Origin: Lingula anatina | Lineage: Eukaryota > Brachiopoda > Lingulata > Lingulida > Lingulidae | Direction of reading: 5' to 3' | DNA length: 64,000 bases | Assembly (NCBI RefSeq): GCF_001039355.2 | Contig: NW_019775409.1 | Coordinates: 186,876 to 250,875, forward strand | In this document: piece by piece, positions 24,562-37,288 of the stretch | Position numbering within the stretch: position 1 is the first letter of the stretch | How the letters are laid out: each line of letters begins with the position of its first letter | Notes under the pieces: model-generated | Told to the model about the DNA's origin: nothing | The model's input: only the letters and a program-made list of their open reading frames with translations | Database searches by the model: none | Translations under genes and position numbers: made by a program

Positions 24562-27042
24562 GGGGGGGGGGGGGGGTCCGGGGAAGTTCGAACGAGCCTC
24601 CTGTTTGTCGGGTAAAATTTTCAGCAAAGTACACGAGGTTTCATGGTAGAAGGTATACTTTTTCGGAAAAAGCCCCCCCCCCCTTTGAAAATCCTGACAC
24701 ATTAGCATTAAGCTTTGAAAAAGACACACAATATCGTCCTCTTTTATATGTCTCTTCCGTCATATTTAATTGGGGTACGTTGTTACCTGTCTCCATTTTG
24801 TGTTTAATTTTAACCGTTGAGGAAGTTAAAATACCTGTCGCAACCTCGAGTACAAATGACATTTTGACAAGCAAACTTATAAAACCCATTTACAAATTAA
24901 TTATCTACAATGCTATGATAAACGCAATCGACACTCTTTTTAAAATACATTTGAACCAATGAATCTATTACAGCTCCTTGGTTTGAACCGACAAAAAAAA
25001 AGAATGATAAAATTCTTCTTTTTGTAACGTAGAATTGCGTGACACAGGGAGCGGCTCATACACGCGAATTAATATTACCGGAAATCCGAACTCAGGAGCA
25101 CCTTTTGTAAACGCGCGCGTCACGTTTATCGCTCTAGCCGCAAGGCGCGTTTTACATAAACCGTACCCACAATGGACAATAGAAGTGTCACCCCTACTGA
25201 ACCAATACTTTGGGGGAGATAAATGACTGTGGAATGATATGCTCCTGGTATCATTTTATTAACATCAAATTTCACAAAAAAAAAAATGTAGACCAGGCAT
25301 TATAACTATTCAAGATTTGCCTACTTTGATTATTGATTACTTGCTTATTGTCTGATTACTCTGATTAAGGTGGTGACATTTCTATTGTCCGTTGGTTGCA
25401 GCACATACCATAAAACACCCAAATATATTTAGATATGGGTATAACAGATTGCAGACATGCAAAAATTCCACAAGACAACGATTAATAGTCCATCGGGAAT
25501 TTTTTCCCTTGACGCTCTTTGTCCCGCTGGCGGTTGATGCAGCATATATTCAAAACAAATTGTCTGCAATTTTTCACCGTTAAAGTCCGTGGCACGTTTT
25601 CATGCTCCAATTATTTCTACAAATATTCTCTGTCCCAAATGCATAAAGATAAATTATTATCTTACCGTGTTGTTAGAAAAACTTTTTTCTCCAAGTCAAC
25701 GTCTTTACTCCCGTTAACCTCCAGCTAAAAATGACCACTCAGCTTCGCGTCTTACACTACTACACGTCACTTCCGGCACAATTCTGAACAATTCTCGTCT
25801 CCTCCGGTACCCCTTATTCAATTACTATTTCACATCACTTCAAATGTAATTGCAATATTAGAAGCCAAATTTGTAATCCCGTGATTTACGAGTCTGTCAA
25901 CATAATTCTGAATTAATAAGAGTAGGATCCTTTTATTAAGTTACTTACGATAGAACGCTGTGGGATTTAATGCCTATGAGAATCCTATGCATTTTTATTG
26001 AAAATTTTCATCTACCTATGTACGTTTAGCTACAATAAAGCATATGTATGTATGTTATATGTATGCTTAATTGCTCTCGAATCCTTTTCTTTCCAGGACT
26101 GTTAAATCTTGGAAAAATTTGTTAAGATGGCTCATTTTCAAGTGTCTCACGACAAACAGCCTGTGCACAAGGAAATTACCAAAAAGGATAAATGGATAAA
26201 AAGAAAGAAAATTAAGCATAAAGTAATCGTTGAACAATCAATTTAATCAAAAAAGTTTGAATTTGATCGGTATCTTTTCCACGCCAATTTTACACCATTT
26301 GTTCTTAAGATTAATATGTGTACTATCATTCTTCGATCAGTGCGAATTAGGATCCAACGAACATATGATAGATCCTAGATGCCAATTATTCTTTGGAGCA
26401 TTTGGTCGATGAAAAAAAAAGAATTATATCAATAGTTTTTTTTATACAGAGGTTAAACGTGACCACACTTTTCGTTCCAACTTTCGAATATTGGTCACAA
26501 AAAAAAAAAAAAATGTGCAATTGACCAGTACCTACCGGTACATGTTGGTGTTATGAAGATTCCAGATGAATATTATGTCTCATTTCTTAATCTATTTATA
26601 CAGTGTATTTCATAGAAACAATTCATTTAGATGTCACAGGACAATCATAGAAAAAGTTGTTTTTTTTTTGTCAAAAATATCATTGAAAACACAACTTCAT
26701 TGAAGAGCCACCTCGTTTATCGCAGTGAATATAATACAATGATTCCGAGTGATTTCCTTGAATTTATGTCATAAGAGAGTACCAGAGATAGGTATTTTAT
26801 CAAAAAAATAAAGGTGGGAAATAAGACTTAATCTATTTCTTAATTTCACTCAAGATCGTTGAAGATAAATGTTTTGATAATTCATTGTGTCGCTTTAGTT
26901 CTACGCATTTATCACCTGTTGAATTTGTTCCCTTTTGCTTAGATGAACTTTGACAGTGAATTAGGGACGGAGTTATAGTGCTGTTCTGTGTTTTTTTTTA
27001 ATCGTCACTCGATACGTGCACATTTGATCCCTATTCACAGTT
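24562..27042. other. No recognisable gene; G/C-run repeat at its start
   Basis: It opens with a run of about 16 G and TCCGGGGAAG, and about 100 bp later has a C run followed by TTTGAAAATCCTGACAC. The pair looks like a dispersed repeat of the AGCTAAGGGGGG / CCCCCTTTGAAAATCC type. The rest is AT-rich with short A runs, and no frame there looks coding. Confidence 0.45.
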
Positions 27043-27051
27043 AATAATAAT

Positions 27052-27089
<38 letters not shown>

Positions 27090-27135
27090 GATTCTTATAT
27101 GGCGCCTTACATTCTATCTCAAGGCGCCTTACAGT
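27043..27135. repeat. AAT microsatellite plus short GGCGCCTTACA repeat
   Basis: About 15 AAT units, then ATTCTTATATGGCGCCTTAC, CTATCTCAAGGCGCCTTACAG. The 11-base GGCGCCTTACA occurs twice, 25 bases apart. An AAT-type array followed by this motif is the layout of a dispersed non-autonomous repeat tail, which is an inference from form only. Confidence 0.55.
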
Positions 27136-27759
27136 TCAGCACGAAAGAAACTTATTTCCAGACTGTGTAGATGTCGTGGCCTCAATTGCCATCTCAGCAT
27201 CATATCAATGCAAGAACAAATGTACGTGTATAAAGAGGGGCGGATTGAGACCGTCTTCTGGGTCTTCCGGAAGACGACCAGATTTTAAAGTTTGCATTGA
27301 CGGGTATCTATTTTTATTCTGTCGGAAGACAGTCAAAAATAAAGGATGGATCAACAAAGATAATTTGGAAGACTGTCAGAAAATATCTGTGGATCCGTTC
27401 TTATTTGGCTTTGTCCTCCTTTCTTCTTTTTCCAGCTCTTTATATATCTTGTATATATCTTGCCTTTTAGCCCAAAAACCATTGATTTCCTCACTTTCAT
27501 CAAAATAGTGAATGGCTTATAAGATCAGTCAGGGATCCAATTGATATGTTCGCTAACAATGCGAAGTCTCCTGAGGGCGAGACAAAGGTCGGCTTTAATG
27601 TACCTTGCAAGTATTTGCCTAAGGAATGGTTTATTGTTACAATTTTTCACTAATTAAATAACTCTTCTTGGCCACACACTGTGCTTTTAACCAAATTTAA
27701 TAGATAAATAAACTTAGATTAAACGAAAGGAATATTCAGGTAGGCAAGGCAACCATACC

Positions 27760-28296
27760 CTAGGTTCTAGATTCCGGTATTGCCAGCTCGATCTTGATTC
27801 CATATATAACCCATATCAGCAATACCAGTAAAAGTGATCCCTTAGTTAACAAGCTAGCTTTTACTGTCCTCTGACACTCAGGGTTGCCTAACCAAAGCCA
27901 AAGCAAAAAATTCTTTTTTAAAAAAATAGTCTTAACCCCAAGGGTACGTCTTAATAAAAAAAATGTTGGTGGAAAATCTCTGTTAAAGTGTCCAAAAATT
28001 AATACCATGTCAATTTTCACTTCTGGGCTTTTTACCTCCTTTCAACTTGCTCACCTTCAAGTTGACCTCCATATTCAACCATGCACGTAACGGAAAATGA
28101 CAGTTCACCGGCCGTGACGCTGTTAGTCACGACTTTATTCCAACTTTTGATGTCGATCTCGGGAAGAATAACGGTACCAGGGGTGAAAGAAAGATTAGAC
28201 CCATCACTTAATTCTAGCTTAAAGGTTAATATCTGCGTCACCAGTGCGAGATGCTCATGTACACGAATAAGGGTGAACAGAGGTTTTTGAACTAAT
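27760..28296 (-). CDS. Possible last two exons of a membrane protein, unidentified
   Basis: An open frame from about 28296 to 28055 has alternating beta-like composition (TFKLELSDGSNLSF, TAGELSFSVTCMVEYGGQ) and reaches a donor (GAAG then GTGAGC). A T-rich stretch ending TTTGGTTAG precedes 27887. Joining in phase 1 continues NPECQRTVKASLLTKG, then a hydrophobic segment (SLLLVLLIWVIYGI) and a short tail ending at TAG 27760-27762. The ending VTCMVEYGG resembles the last strand of an immunoglobulin-like domain. The reading would be a type I membrane protein, but I see no earlier exon and no good acceptor for the first of the two. It could be chance. Confidence 0.3.
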
Positions 28297-28597
28297 TAAC
28301 TAGTACAACTAGAGACATCGCAGTTTAATCTTGAAACCTGATTCTGATAAAGCCTGTTTATTTCAGTGCCCAAAGGTCACAATAAAGTCTGAAAAAATAA
28401 CAAAACACCGGAACTAAATTCATGGTACTCGCACGAGGCAATTCATATTATCTAAACCCCTGTTGTATTTTAAAAAATAATAACATCCGATTTCAGTGTT
28501 TGTATCAAATATAAATTCTATTTTCAGCCTGCTTCTATTCGTCAAATTGACGTGTGTTGTCATTTTACTTTCCATTCTCAAACTTGTGCAAAAAGTA

Positions 28598-28624
28598 ATA
28601 AATAAATAAATAAATAAATAAATA
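28598..28624. repeat. (AAAT)n microsatellite
   Basis: About six to seven AAAT units, just upstream of the Kazal gene. Between it and 29034 I see no gene. The - strand frame at 28914-28681 is unrecognised. Confidence 0.85.
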
Positions 28625-29033
28625 TCTAGGACTTTCGCCTAGATAGAACAGGTGCACAGTATCTTCACTGATAGTCTGAGTCATGACTCGTACGTGGTAA
28701 TTACGGACATAAATTGGGTCCCAAATTTAAAAGAAAGATTAAGTATATCTGATTTAAAATAACGTGCCGGGTAATTGTACCCACTAGATCTCCTATTTAA
28801 GATGTAGGATCCAATATAATGGATATATGGATCCGAGTTAAGACGGACAGTGAAAAAAGGCCTACTGGTACATGTACGTCTAGATACACTGCGAGCAAAG
28901 TGTGAGACAAGCAATCAGAAACGGGTTAACTCTTGCTGAAAGGTTGGGGAATATTTTCGTTTATTATACAAATTAGAGACAGAAAAACATTTGCTGACCC
29001 CGAAAGACGCAAAGAAATTTGAAGACAGTCAGT

Positions 29034-32000
29034 ATGGTGAAAGTCCAAGTACAACTTGCAGCATTGCTGGGTAAGTATAAAAATGAGTTTTAATTTTTAC
29101 ATTTTACACATTAATTACTGATTGTGAGCTTCCGCAGTCTTGGTCATTTTTCATTAAAGACTGGTATCGACCGTTCATTTTCCCCGTCCATTGAAACTTG
29201 GGCAGTTGACTCACAAATAAGCCCTTAAGACATCTATTTTCTTTTCTTTTCGATTTCGATCCACCAAAATATTTTGCTACCTTGTGTTTTCTATCTTGCA
29301 TTAAAGCGCTGCCTTCAAAATTAATCCGTGGGTTTTTCGTTTATGCGTATCTCAAACGAATAATCTCTTACAAATCATCTTTATCTCGACACAAACACTT
29401 TTAATAATGTAGCTTTAATGAGATCGGCGGCCATAACTCTGTTTCATCTAAAAACACAATAAAAAAACAAAAACAAAACTTTCAACCACTGAGACGGTTT
29501 ATCACTTCAGGACGGGGTGCCGGTATGTTTAAAGACCAAACTTCGTCGCTTGTCGTCCCTCTCATGGGCTAACTCTCATTCTTCTGCCCTGGTTTGCTCT
29601 CTCTTTCCCTCTCCTCTTCCATCATGGTCAAGTTATACGGACACATGGCCCTAGCTGTTGCACTGTCCATATTTCTAACCTTCATCTCCTGAATACAACA
29701 CGATCGAACTGCTCGCCTTATTTCTTGATGGGAGCTAACAGAAGCCTTATGTGTTATGGGATATCAATTCATAACTTCAAGTGTTTTGCTGTTTGCTTTT
29801 TATGTACAGACACAGATGTGTCTGTACATATTGCCATCACCTGTGTCTGTCGTCGCCGTCGTCGCCGATGGCGATGCCGATGCCGATGCCGATGCCGTGC
29901 ACTTTCCTTGTAAACACGATAAGTGGAACACTATTTTATTTTTTGCTTTTATATNAGTTTTTTTCTTTTTGCTTTTTTTTTTTTTTGTTAGAATTAAAAA
30001 ATCTTAAAGGGCTATAAGATAAAGTAGAGTCTCGGCTTAAATTTTTGTATTGTGTTTTTTTTAGGTCGATTTTCCTTTTTAGTCACTGATTGTCTTTTTT
30101 CCCGTACAAAATGAGGCTGCCGTAGCAATTTAGAATACGGTTTCGCAATTTTATTTCAATTATGTTAATCTCTTCCCCGTGGTCTTGGAATACTGTATAC
30201 TACACCCCATTTCCATAGATTTTTAGATCGATCTATCCCTGTGGGGAGTCTCACTAGATTACTGTCAGCTTGACCGGCTCTTAGCGTCTGTCCCGCCTAC
30301 TAAAAGCTGCAAGGGGGTAATTTACTATGGTGCTCGCTCGGCTGACTGCAATTTAGCGTGAACCCCCAGGGAGTTAGGTCGATCTAAATCTTAATCTCTA
30401 GATCGAACTAAGACCCCGTTTCCAGAGATTAGATCGATCTACTTTAGATCGACCTAACTCCCTGGGGGTTCACGCTAAATAGCTGTCAGCCGGGCGGACA
30501 CGAAAGTTAATTACCCCCTTACAGGTTGTAGTAGGCGGGACGGACATTTAAGCCGGATTATCTGACAGTAATCTAGTGAGACTCCCCGCGGGGATAGATC
30601 GATCTAAAAGCTCTGGGAATACAGCCTAAATCTCTGGGAAAGCACCCCTAGAGTGGACCAGCTGAGTGATGCAATAAATTCCATGGAAAAAATCTCGCCA
30701 CATTCGAAAAAAAATGTCAAAAATAACCCAGAGACATATTCACATATGCATATAAATCCGGGATTATCCAGTGGAAAATTAATCCGTGGCCCTGGTTATG
30801 GCAGTTTTGACCTTAGTTGCATAATTAGGATGAAATCTATTAAGTCACCACAATGCATCAATACCTGTAAGGCTTTGCGGATTAGTCTGTAAAAATAGCT
30901 CCCAACAGAAAAAAGTAGATTAGCCATGGGAAATTAAACAACTGGTATATAATAGGGGCTGTTGTTGGGATATAGCTGTAAGGTATGTCTACAAAATATG
31001 AAGAGAATTTTGCCGTTGAGTTAATTTTTGCCTAGGGGCAATATGACTGAATAAATAAACAAGCATTGTGACTTTTCTAGTTCAAATCCTCAAAGAAAAC
31101 TGTGTGCAGAATTCTCCTCTCAGGGGAAAAATAGTGAATCTTGTGTTTCGTTGTTAAACAAGAATCAGCAATTTTCGAAAACGGACGACAATAATTTGAC
31201 GCCAGTCCCACATTCTTTATCAGAAATGAAAGTGAAGAATTCCTCTTTTCTGACCTCAAAAATGGCAAAATTGCATGTTAAACAAGTAACATTTCCTGAA
31301 TTATCTTTTACGTTATCGGAGATGCCTAAATGTGATAATCGCGTGACAGACTGTAGTTGGCACAATGGGCGATGAATTTGAGCTGATAAAAACATAGGAA
31401 AACACTTTGACAACTGTCTAACAAGACAATAATGACGCCATGAGCTCTTCCATTGATGTATTCAAACAGTGATCTTGACGCTTTTCTTGCATCTCCATTA
31501 CTCCTTCCTAGTTTGAGTTAATACATGTATTAACTGTTTTGCACTGTCAAACCATACCCCTCCCCTGTGGCCTAAATGACCCTTTTCAGTCTAATGGAAA
31601 CTATTTATTCCCGATCGTTTTCGCTGCTCTTTTAAAGCCTACAAAGACAAGGGTGGATCCAAGGTTATTTGAAGGGGGTACTGTTTTGAAAAATGACAGG
31701 CCGCAGATGCAAAGCCGACCCTGCCTCCCCCCTTGGCGTGGGATTCAGGGCCCGTTTAAGGGCCCCGAAACTTGTTTGTATTTTAGAGGGCGAACGGTGC
31801 CATTTGGTACGGCTTAGAACTATGATTCAGATAGTCAAAAATCTAATTTTAAGAAGGGACGATTGGTGAGATTTTTTTCATAAATCCAAGGGGGGGGTCA
31901 GGACCCCTCTGACACCCTCCTCCCTAAATTCGCCACTGAAAGAGCACCGCTTCGCGTGGCATAGGAGCCTATCATGTTAAAATCTCCATAACCACATTAT

Positions 32001-32177
32001 TTAAGTCAAAATTATTCACCACGGCATTCCACCATAAAGCCATTTTTTCAAATCTCTCAAATAACCAACCTTTATTCGTAATTTTGTTCTTGTTTTGACA
32101 GAAATCTCTCGAGCGTAAACGGAAATGATGGGACGAATGTAAGTCTGCATAGTGATTAAAATACAAGTGTGTGTGCC

Positions 32178-32227
<50 letters not shown>

Positions 32228-35200
32228 TTTTACTCCCTTTTAATGGGAGTTTAATTCCAGTACCTTTATGTTACAAGTATTGGGTATTTTGGTTTATACA
32301 TGTACAGACTCTTCAATTAACAGCATAACATTTAATGAATATAAAATAGTTTTTTGTTTCATTTTTATCTTGTTTGAGCACGGTTGCAAGTGTTGGTGTC
32401 ATGTTAAATTACGTGCAGTGTAGTGCGTCTGTCAGAACAAGTAGGTCTTGTGATTATCAAGGAAGAAAAGCTGCTTCTTATGTATTTTTTTTTTCAGCAA
32501 AGTTGTATTTCAAAATATATATCACTAATTGATGTATATGTATCTAGAAATAACCGCATTGGTGTTGTTTTAGGGGAGGTTGGGATACAAACGATTTAAG
32601 CGTTACGTTCACACAAATAGCAAATTGTCGATTCCACTGAGAGACATCAAATAGTACCTTGTAAATCATTATATTCTCATATTCATGTTTTGAATTGCAT
32701 ATAAGTAATTTGGTGTCCTTCTTGACAATAAATTATAATGAACTCTCATTTTATTTGAAATTAGTAGAGCATTCATCTAAAAAGTGCCTATTTTGACAAT
32801 GTACGTATTTTGGCAAGACGTCGAGACCCAGCGGACGGTTTGAAAATACAGCATGCTGCCCCAGAAAATTATCCACAGGCAATGTGGCTATGTGGAGCCG
32901 ATCGACCTACATGTTACAAAACAGTGAAGCAGTAAACATATACCAAATAATTAACTATTTTTATACAGACTACTGTTTAACTAAAATGAAAGGAACACAG
33001 GGAGTTACAGTTGTAATGACCCAAGCGTACATCGGGTATATTTGAGTGCAAGCGCAAACTGTAGCGAGCGCGAACATGAACGTGCGCTTCCAAAAGGAAG
33101 CCTTCCGCACCCGTGTATTCAGCTTTCATTGCTTGTTCTTATTTGGCTTTATCCTCTTTTCTTCATTTTCCAGCCCTTTGCCTTGCTGGTGAACGACCAG
33201 CTGAGGGCCGCGCTATGTGGGTACTATCAGGACCACGATCAGCCCCGCCAACTAGTGGCAATAACGGATTTAAAAGCGGAAAACCTAATGAAAAGTCATT
33301 TGCGCCTCAAACAATGGGAAGCCGATATCTACCGAGCCCATTTGGTAATATGGCACCGAAACCGTTTGGACCAAAAGTGAATAATGGTATGTTTTTTTAA
33401 TATTACCTTTCAGTTATAAATGTTTCATTCAACAATTTTTATCCTATTAATACGTATCCTTTTGAAACGATGGACTGCGTTTGTTGACAGATCTAGCCTT
33501 ATGTGATGTCTCACTTCACTTCACCAGGAGCTGGGAGGAAGATGCCTCCTATGAAACCACTGACGGACATTTGTGAGACGCTCCCCGATAAGTGTCCCGT
33601 TTTTCCGCCAGAGGCCCCCACGATCTGCGCCTCGGATGGGAAAGAATACCCGTCCACGTGAGTAAAAGGCTTTGGTCAAAAAATGCTTAGTGTCATAATG
33701 GAGTATAGTTCTCTTCCTGCGCTTAGTCTGGAGGAAACAATATACCAACTTGGATCGTCAAAAGGATTTGGATCGACAAAAGATTGCACAAAAAGCTTAC
33801 TAGTTATATTTCAATCCTTGTCATCAAAAGTCATGTACTTTATTGTGAAGTGAAATGTAATATATTTAACATACTTAACATAAATAATCGATTCAACTTA
33901 TGCGGAACCAAAACTCCAGTATTGCATTATTAACTGCAGACAATATAAGTTACCACTATATTTAATTCGTTACACCTAGATGCGACCTGCTAAAAGCAAA
34001 CTGTGATTCTGAAGACGACGTGTACCGCGTTCCCTGCAAAGACGAAGCGCCCTTCTTCAAACCGAGCGTGACGCTGTTTGGCGGCAAAAAGCCTTTTACC
34101 AACGGCGGCCCTCCACCTGTGTCCGGCGGTTCTCCAGGCTTTGCTCCTAGCGTGGTAACAGGTTTCAGACCAAGCGTAGAGATCGAGTGTGGTTCGCTGC
34201 CTGAGTGCCCCCTTGCAAAGGAAGGGACGCCTAAGTTGTGTGCGTCAGATGGCAAGACGTACACTTCCCAGTAAGTTGGGTGAATGTATGGGAAAAAAAC
34301 GGTGGCACAGGAATGGTATTCATCCATTAACCGTAGTCCTTTTCCCATTACTTTTTCTGTACAAGTGACATTTGCCCGAAAAGGTACTCAGTCTATGCTT
34401 GCGGCTTACCCCTCACCTGTACTTATCATATGGTAGTCAAACTTCCATTCCCAGGACTTACGTTCCTGGCACACAGGTAAAACATGACTCTTAACATTCA
34501 CATATAGAAACAGATAATCAATAAACAGAAAAATTTGAGCATTTATGAAATCAAAATGAAATACTGAATAGGCTATATTATATGAAACACTTTAGTTGGC
34601 AAAATGAATAACAAAAAATAACCATCCGCTGCTGTCTCATTTCAGATGTGAACTGGAAAAAGCGAACTGTGCCTCCGATACGAAAATATGGCCCGTCCGT
34701 TGTGCAGGCACCGCGCAATCTGGCGGTTTTGGGCAACCTGGACCCTTCCCTCCCCCAAGATGGCCGGCTTCAAACGACAGGTGTGAGACGTTACCGGAAG
34801 TGTGCCCAGATGTCCCGGATGGACTTCCGGAAATCTGTGGATCTGACGGGAACACGTACTCTTCACCGTGAGTATTTTCCGTAACTAGAAGATGGACATT
34901 AAGACATAAAGAAAAGGACCCCGTGCCTTTGACAAACATGTACACCCCATACACCCACTCTACCAATCCCACTTTGTAGTACTGATTACGGGAAACTTTT
35001 GTCTCCGTTGGAATCCGTAGAAACACTAAATGTACATGTACATGTATATGGGGAGGCAAAACCCCGCCCTACCAGACTCCCCTTCCCCTTGGCAACAATA
35101 TTTATTATACTACTTTTTGGAACTTTCTGTAAAAACATTTCACTTTCTTTATTCTATTCTTAGTTGTGAACTGGAGAAAGCAAACTGCGCCTCCGATACA

Positions 35201-37243
35201 AAAATATGGCCGGTCCGTTGTGAGGGCGACGATGAGACATTCCCACCTGGACTTCTGCCTCCCCCTCTGAGACCGCCAATGGAAGACATATGTGATATGT
35301 TACCGAAAGTGTGCCCAGAGGCACTGGATGGACTTCCGGAACTGTGTGGTTCTGACGGGAAGACATATTCCTCGCCGTAAGTGTTATACATCACTGGCAA
35401 ATGTGGTACGTCCCCACAGTCAATCCCTTTCAGCGCAACTGAGTCCATTAAACACATGCTTCTGATGGCCTTTGAGAGCATTCACACCGAGAAGAGCCGA
35501 GGTCTAGCAAGGCCAAGACCTAAATATGGCGGACTTACATGAAAGGAAGACCGCGTAGTCCTTTAATGGTCTCTCAATGACATGTTGTTTGCCAATAATG
35601 ACATTCATTGAGGGACCATTAAAGGATTATGCGGTCTTCCTTTCATGTAGGTCCACCATACTTAGGTCTCGGCCTTGCTAGATCTCGACTCTTCTTGATG
35701 TGATTGCTCTCTTTGAGATGTCTTTTCCCTTTTTGGAAAGAGATATGTGGGAGTGAGAAAATTTGTCATTTCATATAAGAAACATTGACAAACTCTCTTC
35801 TTTCTTGATGTGTTGAACAGCTTACAACCTGGAGCCAACATATGATACTGCATTTGTTTAGGAAATTTTGGAGCCAGATGTGATGTGCGAAACTTTATCT
35901 TTTTTCAACATTCAGATGTGAACTGCAGAAGGCGAACTGTGCCTCCGATACAAGAATATGGCCGGTCCGTTGTGAGGGCGACGATGAGACATTCCCACCC
36001 GGACTCTTTCCTCCCCCTCCGAGACCGCCTGTGGAAGACATATGTGATATGTTACCGGAAGTGTGCCCAGAAGCAAGGGATGGACTTCCGGAACTATGTG
36101 GATCTGACGGGAAGACATATTCCTCGCCGTAAGTGTTATGTATCACTGGCGCAGTCAACCCTATTTTGAACAACAGAGACCTTTAAACACATGCTTCTGA
36201 TGGCCTCTGAGAGTCTTTTCCCTCTTTGGAAATAGATGGATAGGAGATAGAAAATCTGTCATTTCAAATTGGAAACAGCGACACAACCCCTTTTTCTCTT
36301 GTTGTGTTGAGCAGCTTACAACCTGAAACAACCTGTGATACTGCATGCATTAGTTTGGAAATTTTGGAACCAGATGTGATGGGCAGAACCTTTTCTTTTT
36401 TTAACTTTCAGATGTGAAATGCAAAAAGCCAACTGTGCCTCAGACATAAAGATAAGGCCCGTCCGTTGTGAGGGCGACGATGATGCATTCCCACCCGGAC
36501 TCTTACCTCCCCCTCTGAGACCGCCAATGGAAGACATATGTGATATGTTACCGGAAGTGTGCCCAGAGGCGCCGGATAGACTTCCGGAACTGTGTGGATC
36601 TGACGGAAAAACATATTCCTCACCGTAAGTACTTTATACAGCACCTACATTGACCCTGTTGAGAATGTCCTCATTCCTAAGTCACTTTTAATCGCGTGTT
36701 GCAATATGTAATTTTAAAGTTACAATATATGGAAACGACCGTCACGCCACACACAGATGATAAACCCTTGCCATGATATCCGTTTAAGTTAGGTTAACAA
36801 ACTGAAATAATACCTATTTAAAACGGTTGATTCTATTTTGTATGTACTTCCTTAACATTGCGTATTCTTCTGCGCCTTCTTCTGCGCATTATATTGAGTA
36901 ATAGGACGACCAGCCTGCAACAAATTGAAGATGCATTATTTAATTTACAGGTGTGAATTCCAAAAGGCAGGGTGCGGCTCGGATGTCAAAATATTCCTGG
37001 TCCCATGCGAGGGTTCTGACCCGTTCAAGGGACGCCCCCCTCCCCCTTATCCCGGGGATGGCTTTAAACCGCCCTTTTCGGAAGAACTCTGTGCCACTCT
37101 CCCTGAAAGTTGCCCTCTGGCACCGGAAGGGGCTCCGGAAGTATGTGGTTCGGATGGAAACAAATATGAATCTCGGTGTGTAATTTTGTATTTTTTTTTT
37201 ATTACCATTGTGATTATTATGCTTTTACAAGAGTCTGTGTTTT

Positions 37244-37288
<45 letters not shown>

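Noticed and set aside
31540-31960. Region with CACTGAAAGAG and G runs considered as a retroelement end
   Set aside because: No reverse transcriptase frame, no terminal repeats and no target duplication could be seen in the intron around it.
35164-36624. Short regularly spaced repeats considered as a CRISPR-like array
   Set aside because: The repeats are protein-coding exons with splice sites in an animal gene.
34637-36644. Several - strand and shifted frames over the Kazal exons
   Set aside because: They are shadows of the duplicated Kazal exons and repeat with them.
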